A DNA stretch of 64,000 nucleotides from Microdochium bolleyi (taxonomy: Eukaryota > Ascomycota > Sordariomycetes > Xylariales > Microdochiaceae). The stretch is from positions 434,001 to 498,000 of the forward strand of contig KQ964247.1 in assembly GCA_001566295.1 (NCBI GenBank), given 5' to 3'. The notes under the pieces are model-generated. The model made no database searches and was not told the origin of the DNA. It was given only the letters and a program-made list of their open reading frames with translations. Made by a program: the position numbers and the translations under genes. Below, piece by piece: positions 1-11,889 of this stretch (positions within the stretch are counted from its first letter, which is position 1; the number at the start of each line of letters is the position of its first letter).

Positions 1-2068
1 GCGGCGGCCGTGAAATGTCAAGGCCGAGAGCAGTGAGTACTGCACAAACGACGGGCAGTAGAGCAGCTCACTCCTGGCTTGAAGTACCTCAACAATGTAA
101 GTAATTGCGTTGGCGGAGTGGTACGCCACGTGGATCGAAAGTGTTCTGGCTGTAGTCGGATCGGATGCTGTTAAATCGGTGGCGCCACTGCCACTGCTTG
201 AGAGATTGGCACGATGCAGGAGGCACACAGCCGTGTGGTAGTGCAAAGCCAATAGAGCGCTCCAAGGTTCGTGTTCTGACTTGAGCCAGGGTAATTGGCA
301 ATCTTGCAACCATTCTCCCAGAGCAACCTCGCTCTGGATCAAGTCGAGGCCGACGTTCCTAGGCCTATGACGGCTCAAAGAATATTGTTGAGAGAGAATC
401 ACTGTGATGATGTCGCAAAGCCGGACATATTCGAGGAAGAAGCGGACCTGAACTCTGGGCTGCCAATTTTCGACGTTTGCCGGCTCCTCTTCGTCGCCTA
501 TCAAGTCATCCAAAGTCAAGGTCTCAACGTCCGACTCGTCCAGATTAATGATGCAGGGCCGACCCAGAGTGACAGCAACTTCTCGGTCACGCGTGTAGAG
601 CGTCCACCAGATCCTCTTCCAGGTTCTCTTCTGGCTCTTGCTCAAATTCGAACCCTCGATGTTCCGATGCATCCCAGCACCTTCGGCCACCGAGATTGCT
701 ACGCTCGTCCAGAACCAGGCATTGTCGTTGACGGCTGCAGGATCTTGAGAGTACCAGCTCATCAAGACGAGCCCCTGTATCATTTTCACCCGGTCTGTCT
801 CGTAACCCACGTTGAACAATGCTTTCGCTCTCTCGTAAAACTTTCGCGACAGTTGTCTTTGCGCCTCTATGTTGCCGGCAACCTTCGGGTGCTTACAGAC
901 CCTAGATCCTGCCAACATGATAGTCTGCAGCAAAAAGAGCGATGTCGACTTGCTCGAATCCTCGTACTCTTCCATGAATTCTCTCTTGTTAATTGCGGGC
1001 ACGATAGGATGCACCCACTGAAAGAACGCCGCGATCAGCTCATCGCGGATATCCTTCGGGGGCAGCCGAAACGCACTCCGCTGGTGCAGTATGTCCATCT
1101 CCAGACTGTCGAGCCTCTTGGTACCAGCACCGACTTGGACATAGCCAGGAGCCATTGGAAAGTGCAAGGGGTGGTTGTGATCTCGGATCAACCAGTTCAC
1201 ACTCGCTGATTCACCAAGGAAAGTGACCTGACCAGGCTCCTCCAGAGCCGGGACCATGAATTGTGTCTTGTTCAGCAGATCCGTCAACATGTTGGCGGCG
1301 ATGGACTCGTCTTGCGCCTGCTCCACTGTCAATGATGGCATCGGACCCTGCTCCGACATGTGGTAGAGCCCGGTCGGTGGTTCCTTGGCAGTTTGCAGAT
1401 GGGCTGTATCTGTACCTTCGGCTGGCCGTATGGCATCGGCTCTGTACTCGGAAGGTGCTGTGAGATGCTATGTTTCTGTGTCCGAGAAACAGAGAGTGAA
1501 CGTGGTGCTAGCTTACCGACGAGACGCAGAATCCAAGCCCGCATTCGTTGCTGACGAAAACATGACATTCCGCTGCGCTATCCTGCAGTCGATCCGGAAT
1601 GCCGCACAGTTGGTGCATGGCAAGCCCAAGGTGGAAACATCGCATCGGACCTGTCGAAGACGAGAGCACTCCGTTAGTGCCAATCAATGATGAGGAGAAG
1701 CGCGTCCGCTAAGGCAAGGACTCACCTTTCTGGTGTGGCATGTCTGCGTAACCAAGCCGTTAGCTCTCAAATTTTACATTTCTCATCGCGCTGCTGATAA
1801 GATGTAGCCATCATCGCGAAGGTCGCGAATGAGCCCACTGCCACTATCAGTAGAGTTTGTGACGTACCTCACAGGCTTGCGCTGCTCGTTGCCGTCTGAT
1901 ACGATGATGGGTCAGCATTGTAACCGATACATGTACAACGTCAAGTATAACTGACCGACGGTAGATTGTCGGTGCCTGGGCATTCGCTGAAGGTTTGCTG
2001 TTTGTTGACGATGTCCATTCAGAAGGGTTCGAGGCCGTTGAGCCAGATTCTTTTGCGAAGCTCGCCAT
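1..2068 (-). CDS. CTF1/FarA-like Zn2Cys6 transcription factor, 3' end outside window
   Basis: Fungal transcription factor of the cutinase factor 1/FarA-FarB type; characterised members bind CCTCGG boxes and switch on fatty-acid breakdown and cutinase genes (family knowledge). I joined five exons on the minus strand: 1956-2068, 1868-1895, 1726-1743, 1517-1650 and 1441 down to the edge. Each junction is GT-AG and keeps frame. The start at 2068 is the ATG that opens this frame. The product has a perfect zinc cluster, C46-x2-C49-x6-C56-x8-C65-x2-C68-x6-C75 (ETCHTRKVRCDV, PCTNC), followed by a Fungal_trans domain with FYERAKALF, GLVLMSWY, EGAGMHRN, KRIWWTLYTRDREVAV and TLGRPCIINLDESDVE. The frame is still open at position 1 after TAVCLLHRANL, so the C-terminus is missing. 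The 18-nt exon lies inside the zinc cluster. The family assignment rests on the TRDR..AV.LGRP and INLDD-like blocks; the target genes are inferred. Confidence 0.88.
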
Positions 2069-3572
2069 GGCGAGAAGGGCGTTGTTCCTCAACGGCAACG
2101 CGCGGAAAGACTCAGGACATGGCCGTTGCGCCAAGTTCCACCACAATCCATCGCCCCAAAACCTTGCAGCCGCTGACAGTCCGGCGGGATGCTACCTCAC
2201 GCGCGCCCAGAGTGTAACTCAAACAAAGATCGTCGGGTGCAACAAAGACCGGATTGAAAGCTGAAGTGCCTGGGTAGTTGAGCTAAAGCGGCGGAGACTC
2301 CAGATACAGCCGCGGCTACGGGCGTTGCTGGTCGGCGCAAGAGCGGCACGGTCCTGTCGCTACCTTTCGGCTAAAGTTCTGTCCGTTTTGCCGTTGTCCA
2401 CAGGATGTCAAATTTACAACGCAGTGGCTTTGATGATCCCTTGGGACGCCGGGCCTCTGCAAGCTGCAAGCACCCTGTGAAGCGGCTTGGTAGAAGGACA
2501 CGGCTAGACGAGGAGAAGTTGCTTGAGGATTGGCACGTGACAGCGAGAACGGCCTGGAGAGTTGTTAAGGAGGATGCTCAGCGTCGGTAGGCAGGCGAGA
2601 TACTGGGCCGGGCAGGGTTGTCCAGCAGCACCAACAGTGGCCATCTGCTTGGCATGTTGACATGCCTAAGCGAGCTGATGTGCGGGGATGGCGAAGGCGG
2701 GGACCCCGGGCTTGTCTGCCTCCCCGAAGATTCATTGTGGTTGAGGATTACGGGCACGAGGATGTGGGTATCCGATCTCAGGCAAAGATTCGGTAGGCTG
2801 ATCATGCTCTGAGGATCACTGAGCTGCGGCTGTCGAGTTACCAACCTGCAAGACTTTCGACGTTGTTGATGTTGATGATCGAGATTTCAAGATGCCTGGA
2901 TGCCGTGCTCGTCTCGAGATCGTGGGTGAGCTCAGCTGGGCGTTGACGGCCAGGATTCCGGCCGAGAGGAAGCAGGAGCCGGGGTTTGCGGGGGAGAGGA
3001 GAGGGAAGCTAAGCTGATGGGATTCTGGGGTTGCCCCTGCCCACCCACCACAGGCAATAACTGCGGAGTACCATGTGATGATGGCACGTTAGGGCCCGCC
3101 CGGATGGGCACAAGGGTCCGTATGTTCAACCTCTGCCTGCATGATGGAAAGGAGCGGGGCAGCAGCAAGAAGCTTGCAGTCCCAGCTCATAGACAAACAA
3201 TTATTCGCGATGCTTCATAATACAAGAAGCCTCGGGATTCTTCAATGTGCCCTATCACGTCTAAGCAAGACCATCTTGTAAGACTATTGGGTTTCGCAGG
3301 TCTCAGACATCGGAGTGTCTGGGTTGGCCGCCGAGGACGAACCAGGGCTCTTCGTTTAGCCATGCAAGCCAAGCTTTGCTGCTGATTCCCAAGCACGGAG
3401 CTATGGATTCTTGTGCCCACAAGAGACGGGTTCTCTCGTCTGATCTGAATATTGTCTCTGATCTGCCATTGTTGTCGTCTCTGGTATGACGAAGGAGAGG
3501 TTCTCGTTGATGAGAATCTGATTGCCGATATATGGCTATATAATCGACCTGTCCTCTATCAAATCATCACAT
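2069..3572. other. Gene-free stretch upstream of the CTF1/FarA-like gene
   Basis: No open frame here has a domain, a good start or a consistent splice pattern. It lies between the start of the minus-strand regulator and the tRNA, so it presumably holds the regulator's promoter. No repeat was seen. Confidence 0.5.
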
Positions 3573-3675
3573 GGTCTCGTGGCCCAATGGCAAGGCGTCT
3601 GACTACGACGGTCTGAGTTCCACTCAGTCGATTCCTGAAATCAGGAGATTCTGGGTTCGATCCCCAGCGAGATCA
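3573..3675 (+). tRNA. tRNA-Arg(ACG) with an intron of about 31 nt
   Basis: The cloverleaf can be folded by eye. The acceptor arm GGTCTCG (3573-3579) pairs with CGAGATC (3668-3674, one G-T pair), followed by the discriminator A at 3675. The D-arm/A-box is TGGCCCAATGG. The anticodon stem TCTGA pairs with TCAGG around the loop C-T-ACG-A-A. The T-arm is CTGGG-TTCGATC-CCCAG. The anticodon ACG (3605-3607) decodes CGN arginine codons after A34-to-inosine editing. The intron, about 3609-3639, sits between positions 37 and 38, the canonical site for the splicing endonuclease. A T run (3678-3682) directly after the gene fits a Pol III terminator. Confidence 0.95.
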
Positions 3676-4262
3676 TCTTTTTGACTTCTGGTGGGGCCCT
3701 CCTCCATCAGAGAGGTGGTGCTTGAGCTGCCTCACTTTTTGTCTTCCTTGAGCCGCGGGAACTGCCGGACATTGTCCCGCACCATATGGTATCGATAAGG
3801 CCTAGTCAATGCCCAGCACATCCCAACAATCCGATTTCGAGCTGCATCCTGCCAGCGAGTGAATGCCCAATTGCTGTAGTCATACAATATAGTTGTTGTC
3901 GGCTTCAGCTTATCAAAAAGGACGCAGTGGTGCATTTTTCTCCTCCTCCAGGTCCCTCCAGGAGACGCACTCTGCAGACGACATCGCGGGCCCGACACTA
4001 CCCGAACGTTGCCGCTGACAAGCACCAGAGCTGCAGTCCGGGGCTAGCCTGGTGGGCCGGGGGGCAAAAGGGTCCAGCAGCCAATCTGCGCTTTCGGAAT
4101 ACCGCCTCTGGACATTTTCATGAGCAATCACCAACCTCAACCCGCACCTTGGGCCACGAGTACCGCCACAACCAGCATTACGACTCGAATCAACTCGACT
4201 CGACCGAGTTAGCTCTTATCTGGCTCTTGAAGTTTCCCTTGTCTGCCTCTGTTCTGCCCACG
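3676..4262. other. Promoter and leader region of lipoyl synthase
   Basis: Between the tRNA and the lipoyl synthase start. The lipoyl synthase frame stays open upstream to an ATG at 3786, but the extra 159 codons look unlike protein. The mitochondrial presequence begins only at 4263, so this stretch is read as promoter and 5' UTR. Confidence 0.55.
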
Positions 4263-4697
4263 ATGGCTGCGCCCGCAGCCTCCCTGCAGCGCATGCGTGC
4301 ACCCCTCCAGCGGGCCGTGAGGGCCTCTATCGCATCATCGCGTGCCTACGCCACCACCGTCCCAACACCCACAACCACCTCAACACAGTCCCCGCCGTCG
4401 TCACAATCCACGCCATCAGATGGCTCAGCGCCCAATGTCACAATACTCTCCGCGGACGGCAAGCCCCGGCGGCCGACATACTTCAAAGACACCAAGCTCG
4501 CCTCCTTCGGCGACTTCGTCGGGGCCCAGCAAGATGCGCCGCTCCGGGTGACAGACGCCTACGAGCTCAAGACCGTCGAGGTCGGCCCGGCGTCGAACCG
4601 GCGGACGATAACACGGCTGCCCCCGTGGCTCAAGACGCCGATCCCAGCGGGCAACGACAACTACAAGCAGATCAAGAAGGACCTGCGCGGCCTGGGC

Positions 4698-4729
<32 letters not shown>

Positions 4730-5216
4730 CAACATCTCCGAGTGCTGGGGTGGCAGCAACAAGAACGCGGCGACGGCGACCATCATGCTCATGGGCGACA
4801 CGTGCACGCGCGGCTGTCGCTTCTGCAGCGTCAAGACGAACCGCAAGCCCCCACCGCTCGACGTCCACGAGCCCGAGAACACGGCCGAGGCGCTCGCGCG
4901 CTGGGGGCTCGGGTACGTGGTGCTGACGAGCGTCGACCGCGACGACCTCGCCGACGGCGGCGCTCACCACTTCGCCGAGACGATCCGTCGCATCAAGTCC
5001 AAGAAGCCCGGCATGCTGGTCGAGGCCCTGACGGGTGATTTCCGGGGCGACCTGGACATGGTCGAGGTCGTCGCCAAGAGCGGGCTCGACGTGTACGCGC
5101 ACAACGTCGAGACCGTTGAGGATCTCACGCCGTACGTGCGTGACCGGCGGGCCACGTTCCGCCAGTCCCTCGCGGTGCTGGGCCACGTGAAGAAGGTGCC
5201 CGGCGCCGAGGGCATC

Positions 5217-5252
<36 letters not shown>

Positions 5253-5597
5253 CAGGACCACGAGATCGAGGCCGCTCTGCGCGAGCTGCGCGCCGTCGAC
5301 GTCGACGTCGTCACCTTTGGGCAGTACATGCGCCCCACGAAGCGCCACCTCAAGGTCGAAAAGTACGTCACGCCCGACGAGTTTGAGAAGTGGCGCAAGC
5401 GCGCCATGGAGATGGGCTTCCTGTACGTCGCGAGTGGGCCGCTCGTGCGCAGCAGCTACAAGGCCGGCGAGGCGTTCATCGAGAACGTTCTGCGGAAGCG
5501 CGCGGGCGAGAAGATCCCCGGCAGTGTTGTGGGCGCTGACGTCAAGCTCAACGATGCCGCGGCGGTGGAGGAGATCATGAAGAGCGAGAACGCTTAG
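4263..5597 (+). CDS. LIP5: Lipoyl synthase, mitochondrial (radical SAM)
   Basis: Inserts two sulfur atoms into octanoyl groups on lipoyl-domain proteins (pyruvate and 2-oxoglutarate dehydrogenases, glycine cleavage H protein) in the mitochondrial matrix, using S-adenosylmethionine and two 4Fe-4S clusters. The 444-aa intronless product has both cluster motifs: the auxiliary set C150-x4-C155-x5-C161 (VCEEARCPNISEC) and the radical SAM set C181-x3-C185-x2-C188 (CTRGCRFC). Other family blocks are LTSVDRDDLADGGA, YAHNVETV, TKTSIMLGLGE and the C-terminal VASGPLVRSSYKAGE, whose serines lie in the RSSY motif that ligates the auxiliary cluster. The start at 4263 was chosen because it opens an Arg/Ser/Ala-rich amphipathic presequence (about residues 1-35), expected of a mitochondrial protein. 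An in-frame ATG at 3786 would add 159 unlikely residues. Length is normal for fungal homologues. The tRNA lies about 590 nt upstream. Confidence 0.97.
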
Positions 5598-8500
5598 ACT
5601 GGAGTCGCGGGCGATAAACATTAGTTACTTTCTGCTGGCGGCATTAGAATCTCGAAACTCTCAAGGGACAAGCTAGCCGGCAGTCGGACATGTCTATTGC
5701 TGCATTGCATCTTTCACGGACCCGAAGACACTCTTTTCGGGGACCTGTAACATATATTCAACCACAATATGTCATACATCAACAATGGCGATAGATTCTA
5801 TAATTCTGGGCTTGGGAATGGGACGTTCGGGCATTCATGAGTGATGGGCATGCAGAGTTGAAGGGGAAGAAAGTACTCTATACATACCTGTGACGCACAA
5901 AAGACCATACCGTGCTTGTTCAACGTTCCAAGGTTCGCAATCCATCGTCATCGCCTCAGCTCATCCGTGGTCTCGCCACTTGCCTGCTGCTTATGACTTT
6001 TGAGGTCTACTTGCTCCCTGGAAAAAGAAATGGCAGTCAAGTGGTGGTTTGTGCCATTTCCTGATATCTCATAGCCCCGAGATCGACAAAGTGGTCGTCT
6101 TTCCCAAGCATCTGCGGAGTTTAGGTACTTCCCTGCCATGCGCCATCATGCTTGGTGTCCTCGTTGTCTTTCGCACCAGGTCCTGCGAGGACGACGGGTT
6201 TCGGTCAAATACTGTTCCTCGCCATAGCCTTCAAGCCAGTTGGCCTCAAGTGAGTTGGTCGCGTAACAAACGCCGTCTTCGCTCCTCAACAACATCACTC
6301 CGCATCTTGAACCTCGTCGAGAGTTACTGCACCCTAGTTCTCGAAAGACAGAGAAACCCCATGAGAGCTCAACATGCTCCCCCGCTCGGCGGGAACCCAA
6401 GCCATCATACGGCGTGCCGTTTTCTGCTCAAGTGATCGTGCTAGACATAAAACATAGACAACGGCAGGACCAGGCGAGGGGGGGCGTTGCTGTAGATACT
6501 TCCCGCAGTTTAGCCAGCGGGCCAGAGTGCGAGATGCCCGCTTGCACTCAGCATTTCCGTTTGCCGACCGGAAGCATGCGCAAAGCCAAAGCGATATGGG
6601 GAAGACAGACGTGCCGATGCCGCTCTTCGTTAGCGGCTGTGAAGCACGGCCGCAGGCATCACCGGTGGTAGACGAGGGGCTATTGACGTGCGAAGCTCGG
6701 CCAAGCAAGGCAGCCGGTGCTGAGCGCCTCTTTCTGTTCTTTCTCTTGTCGACTTTTCATCCCGCTGGCTTACACTACAAACTGGGGACATCTGTCTAAC
6801 GCCCCCGCTGAAGCAAAGTGCGAGTCAGAGCCAGTGTGTAGCTTATACCCCTTCCCGGCTTAAGACGTTACCGTTCTCTAACATGGCGAGAGAGAGACGG
6901 ACGATTAGTGAGTAGACTCCTGGATCCCAAGTGGGAAAAGCTCGAAGCGCGTGATTATATGCCTCCATCGGTCTCTCGGCGAGATGTGCGGGTTTTTTTT
7001 TTTCTTCAAAGTTTCGCGAATAATGCAGACGCTACGCGGCGGCGCTGCAGAGAAAAAGACAAACGCCATTCCAGTCGACGCCGTTTGGGCGTTGAGGCGC
7101 TTAGGAAGCATGAACTAAAGCTAAAGTCTATTCCCTCCTCGCGATAGAAGAATCTGTAGCGTGGAGCAAAGAAGGTTTCAGACTAGTTCGTGCGCGGGAA
7201 AGAAGAACCGGACAGAAGAAGAGGATGTGAAAGTTTCCAGTCTTGATTCTCGAACATCTTTCCTTATCCGGCGGCAAGTCAGTTAGTCGTGAGTGATGCG
7301 TAAAGTTTCGGTCCGGCATCAGTAGCAGCAGTGCGAAGGAAACTAACTGCCTGACAGGGTTCCGAGACCCGACACCCACGCGCGCGGCGCAGGTAAGTAA
7401 ACTTTGCAGCACGGCTTGTCAAGCTAGAGTTTCCCCGGAGAAAGAAGAAAGAAAGAAAAAAGAGAACAAGATCGCCGATAAGGTTTTGTCGATGGACTAC
7501 GGTGGTCGAGAACAAGGTCAGGCACAGGCGCCACAGAGCCAGAGTCAAAGGGAAACAAAGCCAGGCACGCAATGCAGGCAGCAATTTGCACGCCTCCGAG
7601 TGCAAGGGGCAAAGGAAAGGAAGAAGACACCACAGCAAGTTGTTTAGAGGTATAGGGTCGTAGAAGGCAAGACAGGCCGACACTGACGCTGCAGGGCGCG
7701 GTTGTGTGTGCGCTGCGCGCAGTTGGAAATGGACACTTGATCGATGACCGATTCCCGACAAGAATCGCTGTTAAGGCACGCCCCGTGTGCTCACACCCGT
7801 CTGGCGAAGCAGGCCGCTTCGGAATGATTCCCCTCTCAAGACAAGGACGATCGATGGGTGTGCCAAGTCCTTTCTCCGTAATTTTAGGCTTTCGCTGTGG
7901 ATGCGATGCGGAAAGCAGCCACTTCCGCATCGAGCAGACGTTCAGGACGGGCTTGCAGGTACGACACCACCCAGGGACAAGCGGGAATGTGCGTTGGACT
8001 GCCGCGGAACGTGTGCCGCACTTTTGAGACACACTCGGTGAGAGTGAAGAGTGTCCTCAGCGCTTGGCGGAATTGGAAGCTAGGTCGCCCGCGAGGGAGC
8101 ATAACATGGCCAGCACACGTTCGTAGTGTACAACAATTCATACATGCAGCCATAGATCCATCACGGAATGTTTTGCAGAAACAAGGAAAACGGTGTTTGA
8201 TGTGGAAATGTGGTATTGCGCAAGACCGCAGTCGAGTTCAAGACTATCAAGTCATAGCGTTATGTAAAGTTTCTCTTTGGTCTTTATCATCCATCCTCAT
8301 GTCGCACATGATGTGTTCGAAATGTTCTTCCCCAGATACACTCTCCTATACATCGAATGTCTCGATCTTGCCCTACTGTAGGGTGTATGATCAAGGTTAC
8401 AAAAAAGTGTGGTTTGAAATGAAAAGTGATAGAATGGTCCGCAGTGTGGGCCGTGTGGGATTGAAGGTGGTTCAGAAGGTGTCCAATATTTTCGAACTTT

Positions 8501-9139
8501 CTTGTACAAAGTCCAGCGGTTAATCAGTCCGTGACAGGGCAGCCTTGCCGCGCAGTACAGCGAAACCGCTTCAGCAACGATGGGGGTATCTCAAGAAAAC
8601 ACGAAGGCTTGGAAGTGAAGGGGAAATGGTAGAAGGCGCCGTTCGTGGTGTCCCGTGGTGCCGAAGCCGAAAGGCTTCAAAGGCTACAGACTCGCCACCA
8701 CAGGACGGTGGTAAAAGTGTTTCAGATGAATATCGAAAGCTGTTTGTTGCCAGCCGGCAGGTTGACAAGCAACGCCCGCCGGTCCATTGAAACATTAAGG
8801 GATGAAAGTCTGTCTAGTCCGGTATGCAGAAATCGCCAAGCCCTTGTAAAAACTCCAGTGATGACCAGGAAGTTGAAGGTAGAAGAAAGAATTGTTGCTG
8901 AGTTCGCGTGCTGTGAAGCAAGGTTGTCGCGCCAAGATGACGTCGGGCATAGCCCGTGATTGACGTTGCCGTCATCGTAGCGGGAGCTGATCGTACATCG
9001 TTGCATGTATCGTTGCAGGGTATCTTGTTTGTTGCGTGTAAATGCCAAGAAATGAAAAGTTGAGTGTCCTCCTGACACGAAGCAGAGTTTCGCATCCAGA
9101 GATGTTGGTGCGTGAGCTGAAGATCGCAACGGAGCGATC
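5598..9139. other. Long gene-free stretch between convergent genes
   Basis: Lies between the 3' ends of lipoyl synthase (+) and the GPI-protein gene (-), so it must hold both 3' UTRs. I found no credible coding exons: the longest frames (for example 7424-8032 minus and 7897-8523 plus) have no domain, no plausible start context and no supporting splice sites. A T-run is present near 6991-7001. Convergent genes rarely need 3.5 kb, so an unrecognised transcript remains possible. Confidence 0.45.
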
Positions 9140-9475
9140 TTACAGCATGGCAGCGACAGCCATGCCGGCCAGGCCAGCAACGACGACGTGAGCGGCGCGG
9201 AGGGCACCGGCGCCGCTCGCGGGCGTGGTCGGCAGAGCCGTGGGCCCGGGGGTGACTGTGGGCAGAGTGACGGAGGCGCTGGACCACGAGCCAGTGGGGT
9301 AGTAGGACTGCGAGGTGGTGTTGACAGCGTACGAGGTGAAGGCAGTCGCCGTGCTGACCTTTTGGAGGGTGATGTAGTGCGTCAAAGTGGTCGTCGAGGT
9401 CGAGGTCGAGGTGACGGCATCGGCGAGAGCGGCGGCGGGCAGGAGCGCCGCGGTGATGAGAGCCGACAATTGCAT
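9140..9475 (-). CDS. Small secreted Ser/Thr-rich protein with predicted GPI anchor
   Basis: A 111-aa single-exon protein. Residues 1-19 (MQLSALITAALLPAAALAD) form a classic signal peptide. The middle is rich in Ser, Thr and Val (TSTSTSTTTLTHYITLQKV) with one N-glycosylation sequon (NTT). After a small-residue stretch (ASGAGALRAA) comes a hydrophobic tail, HVVVAGLAGMAVAAML, ending at the C-terminus, which is the layout of a GPI-attachment signal. It is therefore expected in the plasma membrane or cell wall. No catalytic domain is visible. Similar short GPI-anchored proteins are common and mostly uncharacterised in filamentous ascomycetes. A decayed sequence of the same layout lies near 17.3-17.6 kb. 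The function is unknown. Confidence 0.82.
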   Translation of the reverse strand: MQLSALITAALLPAAALADAVTSTSTSTTTLTHYITLQKVSTATAFTSYAVNTTSQSYYPTGSWSSASVTLPTVTPGPTALPTTPASGAGALRAAHVVVAGLAGMAVAAML

Positions 9476-11889
9476 TGTGGAAGTGGTGGAATGTGGTGTC
9501 TCGGGTGTCTAGCACTTGGTAGCGAGGCTAGGGCTGAGAGGTGAGGCGATGGACTTGCGCGCGTGGAGCTGCGACTGGCGGATGGTTGTCTGAGAAGGTG
9601 AAGGTGGTTCTGAATAGTCGATATTCGAAGTCGTCACAGAAAGCGATGGGTAGACTCTGCCAACGAAGTCTGGTTGTGTGTGAACGGAGTGGTGATCTGG
9701 GGAAGCAAGAGCAAGAGGAGCAGGCGGGCACGGTGCGGTGGTGTGGGCGGGCTGGCGCATATGTATAACGACAACAGGCGGGCATCCATGGAGACGTGGG
9801 TAGCGCCATGCAGGTCTGGCTGTCCGGGGGGTCGAGCGACAACGACGATCCGACTCTGGAGATGCAGCGCTCGAGGGGAGGACGAGACCGGGATGCGAGT
9901 CGCAACTGGTGAGGCCCAGTGCCGACGAGCACGACTAGACCAGGATGTCTGGGGTGTGAGTGGGCCGTTGGTGCCAGGCACAACGCCACTTGGCAGGCAC
10001 CGCAGGGGCGTGTTTCTGCGCAGCCCTCTTGTCGCCAGGGGGTGTGCCCATACCCAGCCCTTAGTCATTAAAGGCGCCGGGCCCTATACTACCTTAAGGT
10101 ATGGAGCACATGTCTGTTGCTCAGATCGGGTCGCTTGCCGATGGGGGAGCAGACTTTTCGCGCGCACCAGAGATGTGGTGCGCTGTTTCGCCGCAGGGAC
10201 CGCTGGCCCGACGACGACCATGGCTGTCGACATGTCGTTCCAGATACATTGAAACACGTGCTCGATCCACTGCCGCATCGAGTACCTGGGACCTCTTTCT
10301 AGATCTAGGGCAGCCCAAGATGCTGCGATGGCCGCCTGTCGTTCGTCTGCGTTGGGCAGCAGATCCGCCTGAATGTGTTGGCCACCAACTGACGTGGCAA
10401 GCGCGCAATGACTTGGTCGAGCGGAAGCTTCGCAAACCATGATTGGCTCTTGACGTGCTCGTCAGGTGGCAAAGAATGGAAGGAAAGAAGAAAAAATCGG
10501 AAAAATCGGAAAACCACTGAAGAGTTTTCCATGATGCTGTTGGCATCGACAGTAATTCGCCGAGTATTCGACATTTGAGCGAGTCGTGCGCGGTGGTGTG
10601 TGCCAAGGGGGCAGCTGTGCCGGCAGCATGTTGACAAGCCCCACTGGCGAGGAGGCGGGCAGGCTGGCCCTGGACCTGTCTCATGTCTGATATTGCTCTT
10701 CCATGCACGGCAGCCAGCCGAGCAGCTGCGCTGCGTCGCCCGTGGTCTCCTTGTTTCGCCAATGTTCGGTGTTCCGGTCGGTTGGTTCCTGTCAGGGCAT
10801 GTCGCGTTTCTGACAAGGTCGATCGGCCGGTGGCCTGGCTGGCGACCCTTTCGTGCGACTGCACAGAGTCGCCGCCCAACAGCTCGGGCGCGTAGTAGTG
10901 CGCTGCCGAGCAACGATGCTGCGGGTGTCACTGTTGCGACGGCGGTCAAGAAGCGGCCTTTGCTGGCGGGTTGTTGGCGCAGAGCCCAAGACGGGATGGC
11001 TGAGGGCAGGCCGGTGACCAAGAGCTTGGCCGTGATTGAAGGAGAAGGAGACTGGGCCCAATTTCCGAGAGACCTTGCCGTTGCCGGGTCCTGCCCGAAA
11101 GGCGCGGGCGGGCGAGGGTGATTGGCCCCGCGGTGGGCGGTCTTGATGGCTGCCCCTCCCCCAGGCGCACAGCGCGCAGAGCAGTCGCAGGCCTCGTGCG
11201 CCGGCCCCTTGCAGCGCGCTGCCAGGCACAAGGCACAGAGACACGGCCGATCTCATGTGCCTGGCGCTAGGCCGCTTCGGGACGCCTCCATCGTGGCTAC
11301 CACCAGGATCCCCGGCCCCTGTGCCTGCCGTTGAGCGCCCGCAAATCACCTTAATCTTACGCACTGCGCGCCCAGCGCTTCGCCCAGCAAGCAACCTTGA
11401 AGCAAGCAAGCATCGCTTCCTTCCCCCTCCTCTCTCACCTCACCTCGCCTCGTCATCCTTCCGCCCAGCCATTGCGCCTTTCGTCATCGCAAGGCTGGCT
11501 GCATCCTTCTGCGTACTGCGCGCTGCCGTCAGACACCTATCTTGGGCGTGGCTTCTTCTCCTTTGGGTGATCCTGACGTCGGCGCCCAACAAGCCCTCCT
11601 GTCTGACACAGCAAGCAAGTGCCGCCCGCCCGCAATCTCAGACCCTCGGGCAGTTCCCACCAAAGAGAAGTTGGCCTGAGCACGAGGGCGCGCTGGCGTG
11701 CTCTCGACCGCGGCAACTGCGCTACCACTGGCTCACGCGACCCAGCTGCCAATTAAACAGCCCCTGCTGCTCATCGCGACCATTACTGCCCGTCCCCCCG
11801 CCGCCCCAAGGCTAGGCCCTCTTGCTCCTGTCGCCAACTCGACCGCCAATTTGGCTTCATTGAACGGCGACTATCCTCCTCCACTTGTA
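9476..11889. other. Intergenic region upstream of the GPI-protein gene
   Basis: Overlapping long frames on both strands (for example 10305-11231 minus) are low in information and mutually exclusive; none resembles a protein family. A 12-bp palindrome TACCTTAAGGTA lies at 10090-10101. From about 11400 the plus strand becomes CT-rich, as in many fungal promoters and leaders, ahead of the candidate gene at 11890. Confidence 0.45.

Noticed and set aside
295..1209. 304-codon plus-strand frame
   Set aside because: Antisense of the Fungal_trans domain of the CTF1/FarA-like factor, which carries clear family motifs on the minus strand.
3786..4262. N-terminal extension of lipoyl synthase
   Set aside because: In frame, but the mitochondrial presequence starts at 4263 and the extension is not protein-like.
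4425..5621. 398-codon minus-strand frame
   Set aside because: Antisense of lipoyl synthase; arises from high G/C at third positions.
10305..11231. 308-codon minus-strand frame
   Set aside because: Overlaps other equally long frames on both strands and has no family features; probably chance in GC-rich DNA.
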